A DNA stretch of 64,000 bases from positions 1 to 64,000 of the forward strand of contig VSDK01026163.1 in assembly GCA_009767595.1 (NCBI GenBank), in the 5' to 3' direction. Both the position numbers and the translations under genes were made by a program. The DNA is from Symbiodinium kawagutii (Eukaryota > Sar > Dinophyceae > Suessiales > Symbiodiniaceae). This document shows, piece by piece, positions 10,151 to 23,900 of this stretch; positions within the stretch are counted from its first letter, which is position 1; each line of letters opens with the position of its first letter. The notes beneath the pieces are model-generated. The model did no database searches and was not told the DNA's origin. It saw only the letters and a list, made by a program, of their open reading frames with translations.

Positions 10151-12752
10151 AGAGACTCTGTCTCTCAAGGCTTGCAAAAAAGGGATCATTTGAGGTTCAC
10201 AACAGCTTAGTACTGTGAGAAAAGACATTCAATGAGGATTACAGTAATTCGTTCTGGATAATGGATGATAATTGGATGATAATGGCCAATAGTCTCGATA
10301 GTGATTTGGGATTTTAGCCTTGTCTCAATGTGGATTCATCAATGACAAAACCCATCAGGTCCTGATCATTTTGCATGCCCCCAACCAGTCACCGGTTCAT
10401 TGTAGCCATTGCTCAAAACTGTTGGACAGCGGGCTGTTTTGTCTGAGGCAGCTACATCCAACAGGAAACCTGTGCAAGAGTCAAGTGTAAAATGGAAGAG
10501 GTCAGCAGAAACACTTTCAACTTCAAATTTTGTAGGGTGAACTCTGTGCGCTGTTTAAAGGCTGGCTTATCATGGCCAGTCAAATTTCAATCGCTTATAT
10601 AAAGATCTTTTTGTTGGTATCCCATGTCTCGATATTCTGAGGACTTAGTTCAAGCCATTGGCCTGCTTGCGTTTGAGTGATTCATAGCGTCCTGGCCACG
10701 ACATGTCAAAAGTCACGCAAACAACCGAAACAAAATCTTCGCAAACAAAACATTCTCATTCCCCAACTACACTGATTGCTTCTTGGTTTGATCGATGTAG
10801 GGATTCTGCAAATTGTCGCGTAAAAGGATGATAAGAATCGCCAGCCACAACGAATTTGGCAGCAGTCCGTGCCAGCATCGGCTGACGCTTAGTTTTGTCA
10901 CAGCACCAGTTGCACATTTATGACGTCATTTCACCCAGATCTTTGTCGTCGGTCCTATTCAACTGTTGCACCTGTTCCGTGAATGTATCCAACGTTACAG
11001 CCTAGCATGAACCTAGCATGCCCTCGTAAGCCTCACTGGGCAGATTGACTAAGATTAGAACAATCCGCATGCACCGTTCATACTCCATGCGCGAGTGAGC
11101 AACTGCTGAAGGACAATATGAGCCCAGTCCCACAGCTGGTTGTCCTCCGGTATCAAATTCCTGGAAGGACCTAAAAAAATGCTTCCAGCTTGCAGGTGAA
11201 GTTGGTACCCCAGCATCTCATTGAACAAAACGCCATTGTCAATTCAATCATTGTTTTGAATAGGAAAAAAATCCAACGATGGCTTGGGTCTCTATGAGTT
11301 TGCCCCCATTTTAGGCACTCAAATATGCAGGCATATTCAGACCTGTTCAAACTGGTTCAAACGCAGCAACGCCAATTGACAATCAAAGAAACATGTTCAA
11401 ATTAAATCAATTCTTCAACGGTGAATCAAATTCACACAATGTCGGTTTTTCAGTGTGAGCAAAGAGTTTCTACGATCCGTAAAGAGTTTCTACAGTTTCT
11501 CGTGTCGATCCAAGCAGTGGCAAGGCAACCAGTTGGGTATCAGACAGCTGTCTGCCAGGAAGCCTTGCGCTGTGGAGCAACCAAGGCAAGGCACCTGCAG
11601 ATGTGTCAGAGACACGGGGAACTCCCATCTTTCGGACCAACATGAACAGAGTAACAACTTTAGACCAAAAGGATGTGCAAACAACGATTCCACAGGTGTT
11701 GGGAACACATTTCGCAGCGACACCTGTGCAATCCAACATGAGTTAAACAACCGAACCTCCCCAAACAAATTGGCTTCCCTTGATCTGACCATTTTTGAAG
11801 GTGGGATTTCCGGTCGTATTGACAGCCCATCCAGTGGACTCAGATCTCCAAAGACAGAAGCATCGGATTCTAAAGTCGTGACTTGCAACAATCGTGAATA
11901 CTTGCAATATGGGGAAGTTGTGGTGATCCTTCGGCATTTCCCCTAGACTAGTTGGACTGGTTTCATTCCTATCATGGATCATGATATTGCACTTTCTTCC
12001 AGGTAGTGTCGGTAGATATCATGAATGACGATGATGAAACACCCATGACTGATAATCATAAAATTCTCATCTGTGCTGCTTTTTGATTCCAAGTTTGGAT
12101 GTGGAGAATCCAGTTCCCACATTGAGCCATTATGATTCAGTGACCCAATGGAATCAAATGACAACGATCTAGCAGGGTTGACAGCAGCCATGGTCCCATC
12201 CCTGTGCCTTCAACTGTGAGGTGGGCGACAACGGCAGCGAGAAGTGTCCAGGAGATGAAAACTCAGAGAGCGAACAGATTTCTATGGCACCAAGTACCAA
12301 GTGGAACCAATTTGATCGCGTTGTGTCACAACACAGAACTACCCAACGTGAACGTTTGAAGACAGAGATTTCATGCCACGTTTCCAAGGCTGTGACAGCT
12401 GATGCATAGACTTGCCACATGGATTTGCCACTTGGGAAGACGCTCGAATCCTCCCCTGAGCGTCACAAAGTTCGCACAGCGATTCATCTGCGAAAGAACG
12501 AGAGGAGAACAGCATGTCCCATGATCCCGAATGACCCCGTGATTTCATCGAACTTTCTGAAGATTTCCAAACCAGCCATCCTATAGATAGAGAAGGAAAC
12601 GACGTACCTGCAAGATCCGTGTTGAGTACCCCATCCAATGCATGCACACAAATTGTAAAGCTACAAATCATGAAAACACAACATCTATCAATGTAAAAAA
12701 ACATATCTATGTATTTTTCTATGCTTTCCTGACTATCTAAATATCTAAGCAC
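10151..12752. other. Spacer or intron, nothing recognised
   Basis: Both strands were inspected. Short open frames near 11.5-11.9 kb overlap on both strands and show no domain or codon-bias signal. No repeat element is evident. Confidence 0.4.
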
Positions 12753-12881
12753 CAACGGTCTGTTTGGCCGAGCCACCGTCCAAGTCGATGCATATCTCGT
12801 AACGAATCCCTGGTTCCAGGTGAGTCGCGTCCAACTGAGCCGCCCATTGGTATCCGCCTCGCTGGAGAGGCCTTGTTGGAG
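12753..12881 (-). CDS. Candidate 129-bp exon with the full LDA-PG-YxxC-DLDG motif
   Basis: A 3' splice site (tatcccaag, first exon base 12,881) and a GT donor (exon end 12,753) delimit 129 bases, a multiple of three with both ends in phase 1. The peptide contains GYQWAAQLDATHLEPGIRYE and then ICIDLDGGSAKQTV. This is the most complete single-exon copy of the repeated motif: here LDATHLEPG and the YxxC-DLDG part are joined, whereas at 47.5/47.4 kb they appear on two pieces. The family is unnamed to my knowledge. Confidence 0.5.
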
Positions 12882-15800
12882 CTTGGGATATCTTGGATAC
12901 CTTGTGGGATACCTTGCGATGTCAGGTGCCAAGACATTCGAATCATTTCGAATCATTTCGAATCAAATGAACTTCTCTGGGGTCTGGGGGGTCTGAGGGG
13001 TCTGGTATCTCCGTTGCTTGAAGATGAGTTGGTGAACGAAGAGCCAAACTAGCATCAAGGCTACCATTTCTGACTGTGCATACGCTGTCCGGCTGTTTTT
13101 TCTTGAGGCTCATTGCTTACTCAGCCCATTCACTAGCATCACTTTATCAACTTGTTGTAAAAAATCGATCAGTTAAATTACTCCACCGTGTTGCAGTTGC
13201 TGATAACTGACACGCGTCAACAAACTGGCTGTCCATCACTATCACATCTTTTTTGATATTGGTCCCTCAACCGGCAACTGATCGTAGACAACTGTTAATC
13301 ATTCAACCAACCAACGATTGGCGGTGGACTGGTTGATTCAGATAACCAAGCTACTGGTACCGAACGAAGCGCTTTGATCAAACAAGGAGCTGACTGGTCT
13401 TGTTCATCAAATAGAGCCAACACTTTATGAACCACAAAGGCTTGGTCAGCATTTTGAAACAAGTGGCTCGTTGTTAATTGTTCACCAGGCCATCGAATGG
13501 GCTGCCAATGGGCTAACTTAGCAGTTCAACCACCAATGAAAAGTCTAATGGAATTACCCTTAGGCTGACAATTTTTTATTGACAGATTGATTTCTGTAGG
13601 CATGGTGGAACCTTCAGCCATCAAAATCGTCATCATTGCAGAGGCCAAAAGTGTGTGAAACCTCCACTTTTGAGGTTCTACAGCCCTAAGCATAGCAACT
13701 TCGGACAAAAGCTGCCTGCAGAAGCCACAAGAGGAGCTGCAGGGGTCCTGAAACCCGAAAGCTGATGGTGAAATATGAGGCGCAGCGGATGTTGACAAAT
13801 ATTGATTTCACCATGAGCAAGCCATCATAGTTCAACAGAAACAACTTTCAAACATCCAAACCCACAGGAAAGCTGAAAGATACAGTCTCAGCTTCAGAAA
13901 GATTACCAGTCGATGGTCAACTGATCATCCAATCATCCAATCTAAATCCCACTGCCCTCTTTGGTTGCCACTGACCTGGAGCAACATCTCGATGAATTCG
14001 GGTCACAAAAAAGATCTATACACCGATGCCTATTTTTCCTGGCACCTCCACGATGATTTCACAAACCGCCAACAAGCAGTTGAGTGATCTAAGCCTCAAA
14101 GTTCAGCTGTGCGTTGTGAAGATCATTCGCATTTCAAGGCCCAACATCACCGGGTTATCAATGCTTCTGTCCTGTTTGTAGCACTGGAGGCATTGGTGCT
14201 GCAGTTGAGTGCCAGGTAAACCTCCAAGCTGTGGGCATAGCTCAGGGTGGTGATGGTTAATAGGAATGATAGGTTGATGATGAGAGATCATGGCTGACGA
14301 TATCTGATGATAGATTGATGTTTGCTGCTTCTCAACGGAGAAACCTAACATTCATGGGGCACCACGAAGCAACCGGCCAAGAGTGAAAACCTCACGAGCG
14401 CGCCTCTGACATGGTACTGCAGCCTGTGCAATTCAAACGCAAAGATTGGGCAGGAGCCTCAGCAATCCATTTTCAGTGTGAAACCAGTCACAAAAGCGAT
14501 CAAAAACCATGCAACAAAATGCAACAAAGGCCTGATGAAAAATGAGGCAACCAATTTTGCTGGTAGATGGTGATAGTCTTCTCATTTCGTCCGAAATTCA
14601 CAGCCAAACACATTGCATTCAAATGGAGTCCATTTACGCGCGAAACCGCTTACATCTGGTCTATACACATCGCATAGCCACATGCATCAACCAACCAAAC
14701 TAGTGGCCAATTAGTTACATCCAACCTGATTATATCAATGCCGCCGGCATTGGTTCTTGGATATAGCAACGAGCCTTTGCATCATCAACCAGCAGTACCC
14801 GTGGCTTCTTGGTCATCTGGGCTCAGCACATTAAAAATCACGGATGTAGAGATCACACTGACGGGGGACACAAACACGGACCTTGGCTTAGGCAATGTCA
14901 AGCAACTGTGAACATGGTCAAATTACCCGGATGCATCCTGGGGCATGTGTCCTTTTACCAACCAAATGAATAGCTGGTTCTGCCAGTGTCTCAAGATGTC
15001 TTGAGGTCAAAGCAGTCCACTGTCTCCCATGGTGGTGTCCTCACTTTTCGGGCCCAACACCCCACTGATCGCCTCTTCTGAACACAGAGATGCAATGACA
15101 AATCAAATCTTCACACATTCGACAAAAGGCTAGTAAAGTTCTCAGCATTGGTAGCCCCAACTCTAAGTCATGAGGAGGTTGGAGAGGAAACCGCTACAAC
15201 ATCAGCGAGTCCTGACTCCCAACGCACAAGTGAGCGTTCTGCCCAGCAGGTACTGTGGACGCATCCAAGTTGGCCAGGAAGATGCCTAACCAAAAGGAGG
15301 TACGGTGGATCAAGTGTAGAACGTCGAAACTGTGCTGAATTGGATTCAATCTGACTACGTCACATGGTCACAGATGAAATCCCAACCGTATCCATGGTAG
15401 ACATACCCAAACTGAGAGTTGACAGCCGCCTGATGTTTCGGTGTCGACCCCAACACATGAGACTCCAAGATTGTGGTTGATCATCACATCAACCCAGTAG
15501 ATTCAACAAAACTCATGATTGATAGGTTGCAATCCCATAATCGATAATCAGATTCCTCAGTCCCTTGATGAGTCGCCCCTTTTGGCAACTATGGACCAAT
15601 CGATGCGCTCGCACTGCTCAGGTCGTGAAAATTCTGATGACTTGTCCTCCGAAAAGAATCCAATTCAGATCTTTCTCACAGAATTTCAAAACCAATCAGA
15701 ATTTCAATCTACCATTGGTGTGGAGAATGCGTATTCAGCACTATTGCGTGCAGATTGCAGGCAGGTCAGTTGGTCTATATTGGGCAATCCTCTTTCACCC

Positions 15801-18800
15801 GTGAATACCAGCGGATTTCGCAGTCTGGACAGGCATCAGAACCTGCAGAGTGGCCTCCACTGTGAGTAGTTGGAGCCGCAGGAGAAGAAATGACGTTGCT
15901 GGGAACCACAGGCACCTGTCTGCAGAGAAGTACCACAATGTATCGGATAACTATGAACACAAGACCCCACTCTGTGAAACTCTCTGAATGCAGTGCAGTA
16001 ATGACAGGTGTGAAAGCACGGGCTTCACGCAACCCAATCAAGCGAAGCGGTCAGCACAGCACCTTTTGCAGCGTAGCAAATGGCTAAAGGCCTAGTACGG
16101 CCAATCAGGGAACAATCGTGGGGCATCGGAGCCGATACATCACAGCGCATGCTGTGTGACATGAGAAAAGTGATCAATGCAAGGCTGAATGTTTCACAAC
16201 AGGCAATGCAAGGAAAAACAAGGCAGTGCATGTCTGTATGACTCTGTACTTATCGAGTTGGCACACAATCAAATCTGTTGCAGTAGTAATTGCACTGGAA
16301 ATCACCTTCCATAAATGATGCACCACAAACGGTCCTTTTGAGACTTTCGAGATGGTATCAGAGTCTGCAACAATCCATGGCCGTGTTCAAGCTGTAGTGA
16401 TCCACAAAATGGACAGAAAAGATAGAAAATGGTAGAGACTTTACAAGTTTGTTAGTTGTAGCATATCCCAAAGATGATCACCATCCAGCCAACAGTTGCA
16501 CTGCCAAAGTCCAAGCATTGATAAGCACCTACACTGGCTAGTCATCTACCTGGTTTACGGATGGTTCTGACCCGTCTGAAGAATATCTACTCATCTTAAA
16601 CATCATTGGGTATCATCATTGCATGAACCTATGGTTGACGAGTTGACGGCTGCAAATCAACTAGTATTCTGTGGGACTGTGGGACTGCTGGCATCTGGGG
16701 ATAACTGTTCTTCATACATAGTCGTTAAATCTGCAACGGCAAGGACTTGTCGCCTGCTGCATTGTGTCCCACTGGAAACATTCCGTCGCCAAGGAAACGT
16801 GCGCCAAAGATGCACAGCCACCAGAACAGTCCAAACCTTGGAGCCGTCCACAAGAGTCCAGCGCTGCTAAGGTGACGATGTTGGTTGGTTGGATACTGGC
16901 GATGCAAAGGGTGATAGTCATGATGCTTTCATGATGCTCGATGATGGTATAATTGTCTACAAATGGTGCCTTGATTTTCACATGTGGTTCAGGATGGTTG
17001 ATCCCTGGTTGAACTGCCCCCAAAACAATGTCAGTCAGGAGCATCATTCCGGTGTGAACTGCGACGTGGGAAAACGCATGAAAACAAAATGGCCTTGCAT
17101 CCATCAATGCCTTGGTCATTGAAGTGCCAGTTTTGGAAATGCAAAGTTCACCTTCGTTTGGGTTGTCCACAACCTGACTCAACTTTCTGTTATGGGCTGT
17201 CCATAACCATCAACAGCTGCATCTTGAGATGATCAACACTGAGATTCCGACTGATGAGCTGCATTTCGCTGTGAAGAACGGCTTCCTGAGCGCACGAGGC
17301 CATTTGTTAAGTCGGAAGAAATTCCGAAATTCCCGTAACCCCGCTGCTGTTGATCACAAGTGGGATTCTCAACACTGGGTGATGATAGTAGACCCTACCT
17401 AACGATTTGGAATACCCATAACTATAGATATAACATGATATAACTAGCACAAATTCAAGGCATCCCAAGACAGGTCATGTCGATTCGGTGAGGTGGTTCA
17501 TTTTGGGATAGTGACCATGGTGGTGACAACGATGGTGATGAAGACGACCAGTCCCGACAGATCAACGACAATATGCACATAAGAAACAAACAGCATCATG
17601 ACTGATGATCATGACAATGATATGATCCTAAACTTCTTCATCAGGAAGGTTAAGCGATCAATGACAACAAACAGCAGGGTACACTGCTGAAGCATCACTG
17701 ATTTACCGGAACTATGTTCCGATTGGGAAATTTGATTGTCAAAGTTGAGACGTCATGTTCTGAAACCTACAAAGCGAATTTACAAAGTGATCAATGGCCG
17801 AAAGATGGCTGGTCACCCAGGAAACCAAATGCTGAATGATCATCTGATATCATCTGTAATCTTTCAGCATGGCCCTGGCCCTGCACGGCCTCTTGTAAGT
17901 CCACATCGGGTGCCACGAAAAGCGCTTCACCAGATGGCCCTGTCACATTCTCCATGACCACCTCAGCGGTCGTTGACGATGACTTTGAATGCAGCAGTTT
18001 CAGCAGCTTCTTCAGCTAAAGAAGCAGCTTGGGAAGAGGAGAATCTGAAGATCGTGGACCAAGTTTCCCGGCGCAAAGCTGATAGAACAAACCAGGCTCT
18101 GTGTGGTACGTGGTCAACCTGGGGGCGGGCTCACGAGAAACTCGATGGCATGCGGCAGCAATGCATCATGAAACAACCACGGGTAGCTAACCAGTTGTCT
18201 GTCTAGAAGTCATCGGACATAAGGACATATCTGCATATTCTTTGGGAATTAGTCATTAGCCAGTTGAATATCCAACAGGAACCATCAACAGCAGCAGTTA
18301 AAGTAGGATCGACATGTAGGAACAGCATGTTTAGTGATAGATGTGATAGCAACTTGGTTAAGACTAATCAGCCGCAATGACCCAGGTCATAAGAATCTCG
18401 AGCTCCAGGGTGTCACTGCATTTGACATCAGCATTCCACAGGAGCTTCGTGTTGTGTATCCGACCAACATGGAGACAGCACGGTGCAGATTGATATTGTC
18501 CATGACATCTCATCAAGGGCTCCCAGTCGCGTCATGCCATATCTCGTGAGCATTAGTGGCAATCTTTCTTACTATCTTATCTCAGGCTATCTCCCACAAG
18601 ACTATGGACAGTCATGAGCCGCCATTGTTATCGATCACGAGTCACCACACCATGAATTGTTATAAACCACCATCATTGTTATCATTGTTGTGAATGAGAG
18701 TGACTATCACTAGACTATCACGTAATAATTCAGCAAGCATCAGTAACTCAGTAACTGCTATGCACATTGCATTCCGTTGTCCACCTTGAACGCTTCACTT

Positions 18801-19595
18801 TGATCAATGGCCCCTCTGAGCGGTCGGCGTTGCTGTCCAAGCATTGCCAGCCGATGACAAAGCCGTGAGATTTGAGGCCTTCGAGCTGACAAAGATCCGT
18901 GGAGGGTGACGGTCACGGTAAATGTTGGATCAATTTGAGTTCAGAGAGAAGTTTAGAATAGTTTGTTTAGAATAGTTTTTGAATGCTTAATGGAAATTAA
19001 TGGTTTGATAGGGGTGAATGAGTGAACGAATCTTATGGTACACGATGCTTCACAATTGCTTAGCCATATGGTAATGGCTACTGATGTTGGAATGGTTTAG
19101 AATGCTTTCCAATGTATACCCATGAAGGCGAATGCTTAACACATGACAAGGGTTCATAGTGTTTAAGGATGGTTCACAATGCTTAATGATCATCAATCTG
19201 CTGGCTCATGGTAGTTCATGATGGTAATTCGTAACGTTTTACAGTCCACGATGAAGGGTGATACCGCCACGGAATTTATTGAAGCCTGATCAATTGTGAA
19301 GAAGCTGGGCAATAGTGGATGATTGCAGGATGAAAATGGTTGATAACGGTCAGTTGATGGTGAACGGCGGTCAACTTTGTATTCATGTAGGTTGTTTATT
19401 GATAATGATTGAAGATGTCGGTCGGCAACAATTGACGGACAACTAACAATGATCTGAGACTGGTGCCGTGTTGTTCACGGCTCTCGAAACTCTGGTGAGA
19501 TGGGATCTTGGCCAATGGCCTTGCTAAAAATAATCGGTATGAATGGTAGTTAGTGCATGGTTGATATCGGTAAATCCTTAATATACACTTTAAAT
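12882..19595. other. Long spacer or intron tract
   Basis: Mostly AT-rich, with small tandem patches (a 10-bp repeat at 12,935-12,966). Weak minus-strand coding-like islands occur at about 16,890-17,100 and 18,790-18,900 (QLEGLKSHGFVIGWQCLDSN). Neither has splice sites I trust, so they are not listed as genes. The 48-bp repeat at 16,009 lies here. Confidence 0.4.
16009..16056 (-). repeat. 48-bp dispersed repeat, copy 2
   Basis: Identical to 5,486-5,533 over 48 bases; the flanks are unrelated. It could be a solitary terminal repeat or a small non-autonomous element. No coding potential is associated with it. Confidence 0.6.
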
Positions 19596-20980
19596 GCAAC
19601 GTTCAAAGTGATTACTGTATACTCTCCACGTCCTCATTCACCTTCTAAAACATCTAAACACATAGTATATGTATGAATGGCCATAGAAATATAAGCTCAT
19701 TAGGTCTATCACAGGATTGTAGTATTGCACACTTGGCCATGAGTCTTGAAAGGGTGGCACAACCAGAAGGTACTCGGATAGAACCCTCGGTGAATAGTAT
19801 CATATACAGGCGCACCTTTACTCAGGTAATAGCACGCTTAGGCATTCCCCTTAGGCATTCCCATGCTATCAAAACAAGGTGACAAGATGTGACAAGGTGT
19901 TTTGGCAGCTCAGTGGTCTCAGGAGCCACACATTTTGCAGCGAACAGGACAAAGCGAGGAACACCTCATGGCTGCTGGTACAAATGTGGGTCTTACCGAA
20001 GAACTGACACTTTTCAAACTTTTTGAATTTCAAACTTTCAAATATGAACTAATTCTTGGTAATTCAAACTGAAGTGTATCATAAGTGAAGCGTTGGTTCT
20101 GATCGGGTCAGGTTTTGCAAAGCGACTGGAACAAGATGTGGAATATCCTCATCTACCTGATTCCTACATTGGCTGATGCGATTATGATCATAATGGCTTC
20201 AATCATATATCAGGTAAACATAGGCAAACCCAGCTAGAATCCGCTGCGACTTTCATCCGTCATCCCAGGACCTCTGCATCTAAGTGCTAAACTTGTGTCT
20301 CCTCCGTGCACGTGCTACATTGGATCTCCACGTCATGTTCACCAGCCACCTGCTGTGAGACATTTCAGGGACGACATGCCAGCAATACACCAAATGATAA
20401 ACCTCACGATGGCTTGTGTGTTTTCAACCTCTCATTGGGTCTGTTCAAACTGTGTCCAAGAACAAAACAGTTCAGTTTACAACCTCCGGCTTGCTTCTTG
20501 AAGCACAAAGATCTTCAGCTACAAAAATGCTGGGTTCCCAGCTGACAGAGTATGTGGCGAAATCTCACCTCAGGTTCGTAGCGTGCCAGTCAGGGCTTGA
20601 GCATTCATAAATAAAGGGCATCTATCAAACATAAACAAAGGAGACTTTCAATTGGGAAACCATAGTCATCCCATCATTGAGAATCTGTTGTGATTCATTA
20701 TCAGTTACTCCAATGTTAGTTGGCCAACTACATTGTTCGTTTATCACCACTTACTAGTCCTTGATATTCCAAGATTCTAATGATCATCTCTTCGTTCTGA
20801 CCAATCAGATTGTTTGCTCATGGATTGGTGCCAATGCTCTCTGTGATCACTATCAATCATCACTGATCCACAGAACGTCTCAACCAATCATTATGATTTA
20901 CATTGGTTTCCATATCAAAGATAATGTTGATCTGCGTTTGGGGCACCCTCCTAAGCATGCCACCTTTTGAAAAAGGTCAC
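19596..20980 (+). repeat. 1,385-bp direct repeat, copy A
   Basis: Matches 24,279-25,663 over exactly 1,385 bases with no length difference; I saw two mismatches, near 19,720-19,728. Its last 48 bases are the first 48 bases of the element 2 LTR. It therefore carries a clipped LTR end and must have been copied after element 2 was in place. No gene is recognised inside it. Confidence 0.95.
20833..20932 (+). repeat. 100-bp repeat, copy 1 (within copy A)
   Basis: Same 100 bases as 25,516-25,615, and 97% identical to 35,212-35,311. In the other two places this unit abuts element 2. Confidence 0.9.
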
Positions 20981-23900
20981 TTCATCCCATTTTCTTGTTG
21001 CAATTGATCACTGCTTAGGTTGGCTTCCCCACGGTGGAAAAGGGTGATCAAAATAGGCGCCTGCCCACCAAACAGCGCGTGCTGATTGGCTAAATCACCA
21101 TACTTGACAGCTCGTTCCAGCTGACGCCACTCACATTGGTCGACGGCCTTGTCAAAACGGCCAAAAGTCGATCTCAATGGAAAAAGAACTGGGCTAAAAC
21201 GAGGTTCCGGCGTTCGAAAGGACTTGGCATTGAAGGCGACATTCACTCCCACATTGTTCTGGAAATGCCATCCTCGCGACTCTCCAAGCTTCATCAAGTG
21301 GCTCAGCAGTGGATCCTGAGCAGTCAAAGGTTCACCAGGTAATTCTTGAGGTCCACGCGAAGGCAGCTTCTTCGTCTTGGCCGCCTTGTAGACCTGCTTC
21401 ACAAACTTTGGGCAATAGGTCACAGCCCATTCTCCGGCGAGCATAATTCGACGCATGTGGGTCAAATCCATTGTCTTCGTGCCACCATCGACCCACATGT
21501 TCTCAGTCGAAGTCCACTTCAGGCAAGTGCGAGGTTTTCGAAGTTGAGCTCGCACCCATGCAACGGTGAACGCCATGGATTTCTGGGATCCATACGTGCT
21601 CGTGTCCGAATTGTTCTTATCGAACACGTCTTTGGCATCGACGACGACCTGCAGGTCCACCATGCCAAGCGCTGGTTCTCCTTGGCGTCCAACGGGATCT
21701 CGTCCACGAAGATTTGCAAGGAAGCCCCTGCACAGGAGGCCAACATCGAAACCTTCTTCACATCCAAGTGTCTCAGCAGCATAAGTACTGCGGCACACCC
21801 GAGGAATGCGATGGCTGCGCATGTCCAAGATGTTGAACATGCCCTTCCCACCGTTCATCAACATCTCATCCGCGATCAGGACGAAGTAGCAAGATTGAGA
21901 AAACACCTTTTCCTGAACGGTGCCCTCTGTCGATCCAGCACGAGTAACGTTCCCCAGGGCTGCATCACATACCACCATGATCCCACACTTCTCGAGGTTC
22001 ACAGGGCGAAACGTGAGTTCGAAGCCAGGATCACGTTGAAATTCTTTCAGAAGTCCATTGGCCTTGACCAACGTGGCCACCGTTGGTGGTTCTCCTTGAA
22101 GCGAACTCACAGCAAACGCCAGATCAAAGCGAAGCTGTGCCACCAACCATTGAAAACTTCCCAACAAAGCCTTCAACTGTCTTGTCTCGGAGGGAGTGAG
22201 GGCAGCTTCAGGTTGAGCTTTGCGAGATTTGCTCAGGTACACCTCCTTCAAGTTGGCGTGGTACTCCTTCATGCTAATTCTCACGGTGCCATCAGGAGCT
22301 CGTGAGATATGTTTGCCACACCATTGAAAGCTTTGCTCCTCCCTTGAACCAAAACCCAAGGCAGCACCGATCTTGTCGAAGGAAGCCACGGCATCGGAGT
22401 CCCCCACAAACAGAAGATCATCCACATGGGCGACGATCATGCCTTTGAGGTGGTGCATTCGAGGGGATTTCCAATCGACATCTTCCGACCATAGAAGCCA
22501 TGCAGCTCCATCCAAAGCCATCACTCGCCATCCAAAGGAAGTGAGGGACTTGTTGAGCTTCAACCACCAAGCTCTTGGCGCATCGGCTAGGCCGAAGACG
22601 GCCTTCTTGATTCTAGCCAATTGGCCAGGCCTCAACGGGATCGGGGGGCCAGCATGGAGGTCTGTGCTGCACAAATACAGCAATCGGTTGACATCCTCAA
22701 ACTCATCGCCCTTCATGAACGCACTCTTGATGTCACCGCTCAGCAGAGTCCAAGTAGTCCTCCATGCTGCCAAGCAAAACAATAGATGCTGGGAGGTCCT
22801 GCATCCAGTCGGTGCATCTCTGCGAAGTCGGCCTTCCAGGTTTGTTCTGTCTCTGAAACCTGGTACTACGAGACGAGCCGAGTACTTCCGAGGCAGCCAG
22901 TGATCCTGAGTCCTGAGACCGTCATGTTTATCGGTCAGGACAAAGCGTGGCTTCAGGATCTTGTCCAAGCACTGGTCTCGAGCAAGTTGGCGACGAATTT
23001 CACCAGAGGTCTTCATATCTAGCACCTCTACCGCTCCATTGTCCACATAGACGGACCAACCTTTGGCTGCTGCCTCAGTGAATCCAGCTTTGTCTTCAGC
23101 TGAAAGTTCTCGCCAAGCATACTCTTTTCTCGCAGCCTGCACGGACAGTGCATCATAGGTAGCCCCATTCGGCCAGGGCTGGCTAAGCTCCTGCATCATC
23201 TTCCAGTCCTTCTCACACATAAAGGACCATCTGCCATCCCATGATCCATGGTCCTCGACCAGAGCATCAAGTGGAGCTCGTCGATCTTGTTCAGCTTCGG
23301 CTTGCAACTTGATCAAAGGATGCACATTGTTGGATTGCGCCAATGTGCAAAGTTGGTTCCATGACATCACCATCGCTTCAAAGGCAGGAACTTCAGCTTG
23401 ATCACTCGACGGTCCTGGAGGTGGTGGGGCTGCTTCACGAACAGCTTCCTGAGATGCATCTCGCTTCTCACCAGGTCCACGAGGCGACGTAGGTGCTTCC
23501 AAACTTCTAGCCCTTGAACGTGCTCCTCCAAGCAGCATTCGACGATTCGCACTCGACAAATCCAAAAGTCCAGGGATTGGAGTGCTCGGTTGAATCGTCG
23601 ACTGACTCCCAGGTGTGTTTGGAGTAGTCGCCGAGGATGCCGAGGACACTGCCGGCTGAAGGGCTGCCACAACCTCAGGAACGGTCAACGGAGGAACCTG
23701 TTCGAATTCCATCGAGGTTCCAGGAGCAGACGCCACGGGCAAAAGTCCAGGCCCAAGTCCATGTGGCTGCTCCGAAGGGACCGGTGGCTCATCAAACTCA
23801 GGGGAGTAGTCATCATCAGAACCAAACAGAGCAGACTCTCCAGGATCATACCCATGCATGCGGGGTTCAAGTTCATCAGGTTGAACTGCCGCTTCCGCAT

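Noticed and set aside
16712-17182. 156-codon minus-strand frame
   Set aside because: Partly protein-like, but no motif, splice site or codon-bias support strong enough to list.
20295-20610. Small plus-strand frames repeated at 24,978-25,293
   Set aside because: Identical only because they lie in the duplicated 1,385 bp; no codon bias or motif.
21346-22305. 319-codon plus-strand frame opposite the RT fragment
   Set aside because: Shadow of reverse transcriptase/RNase H coding sequence; no domain and implausible composition.
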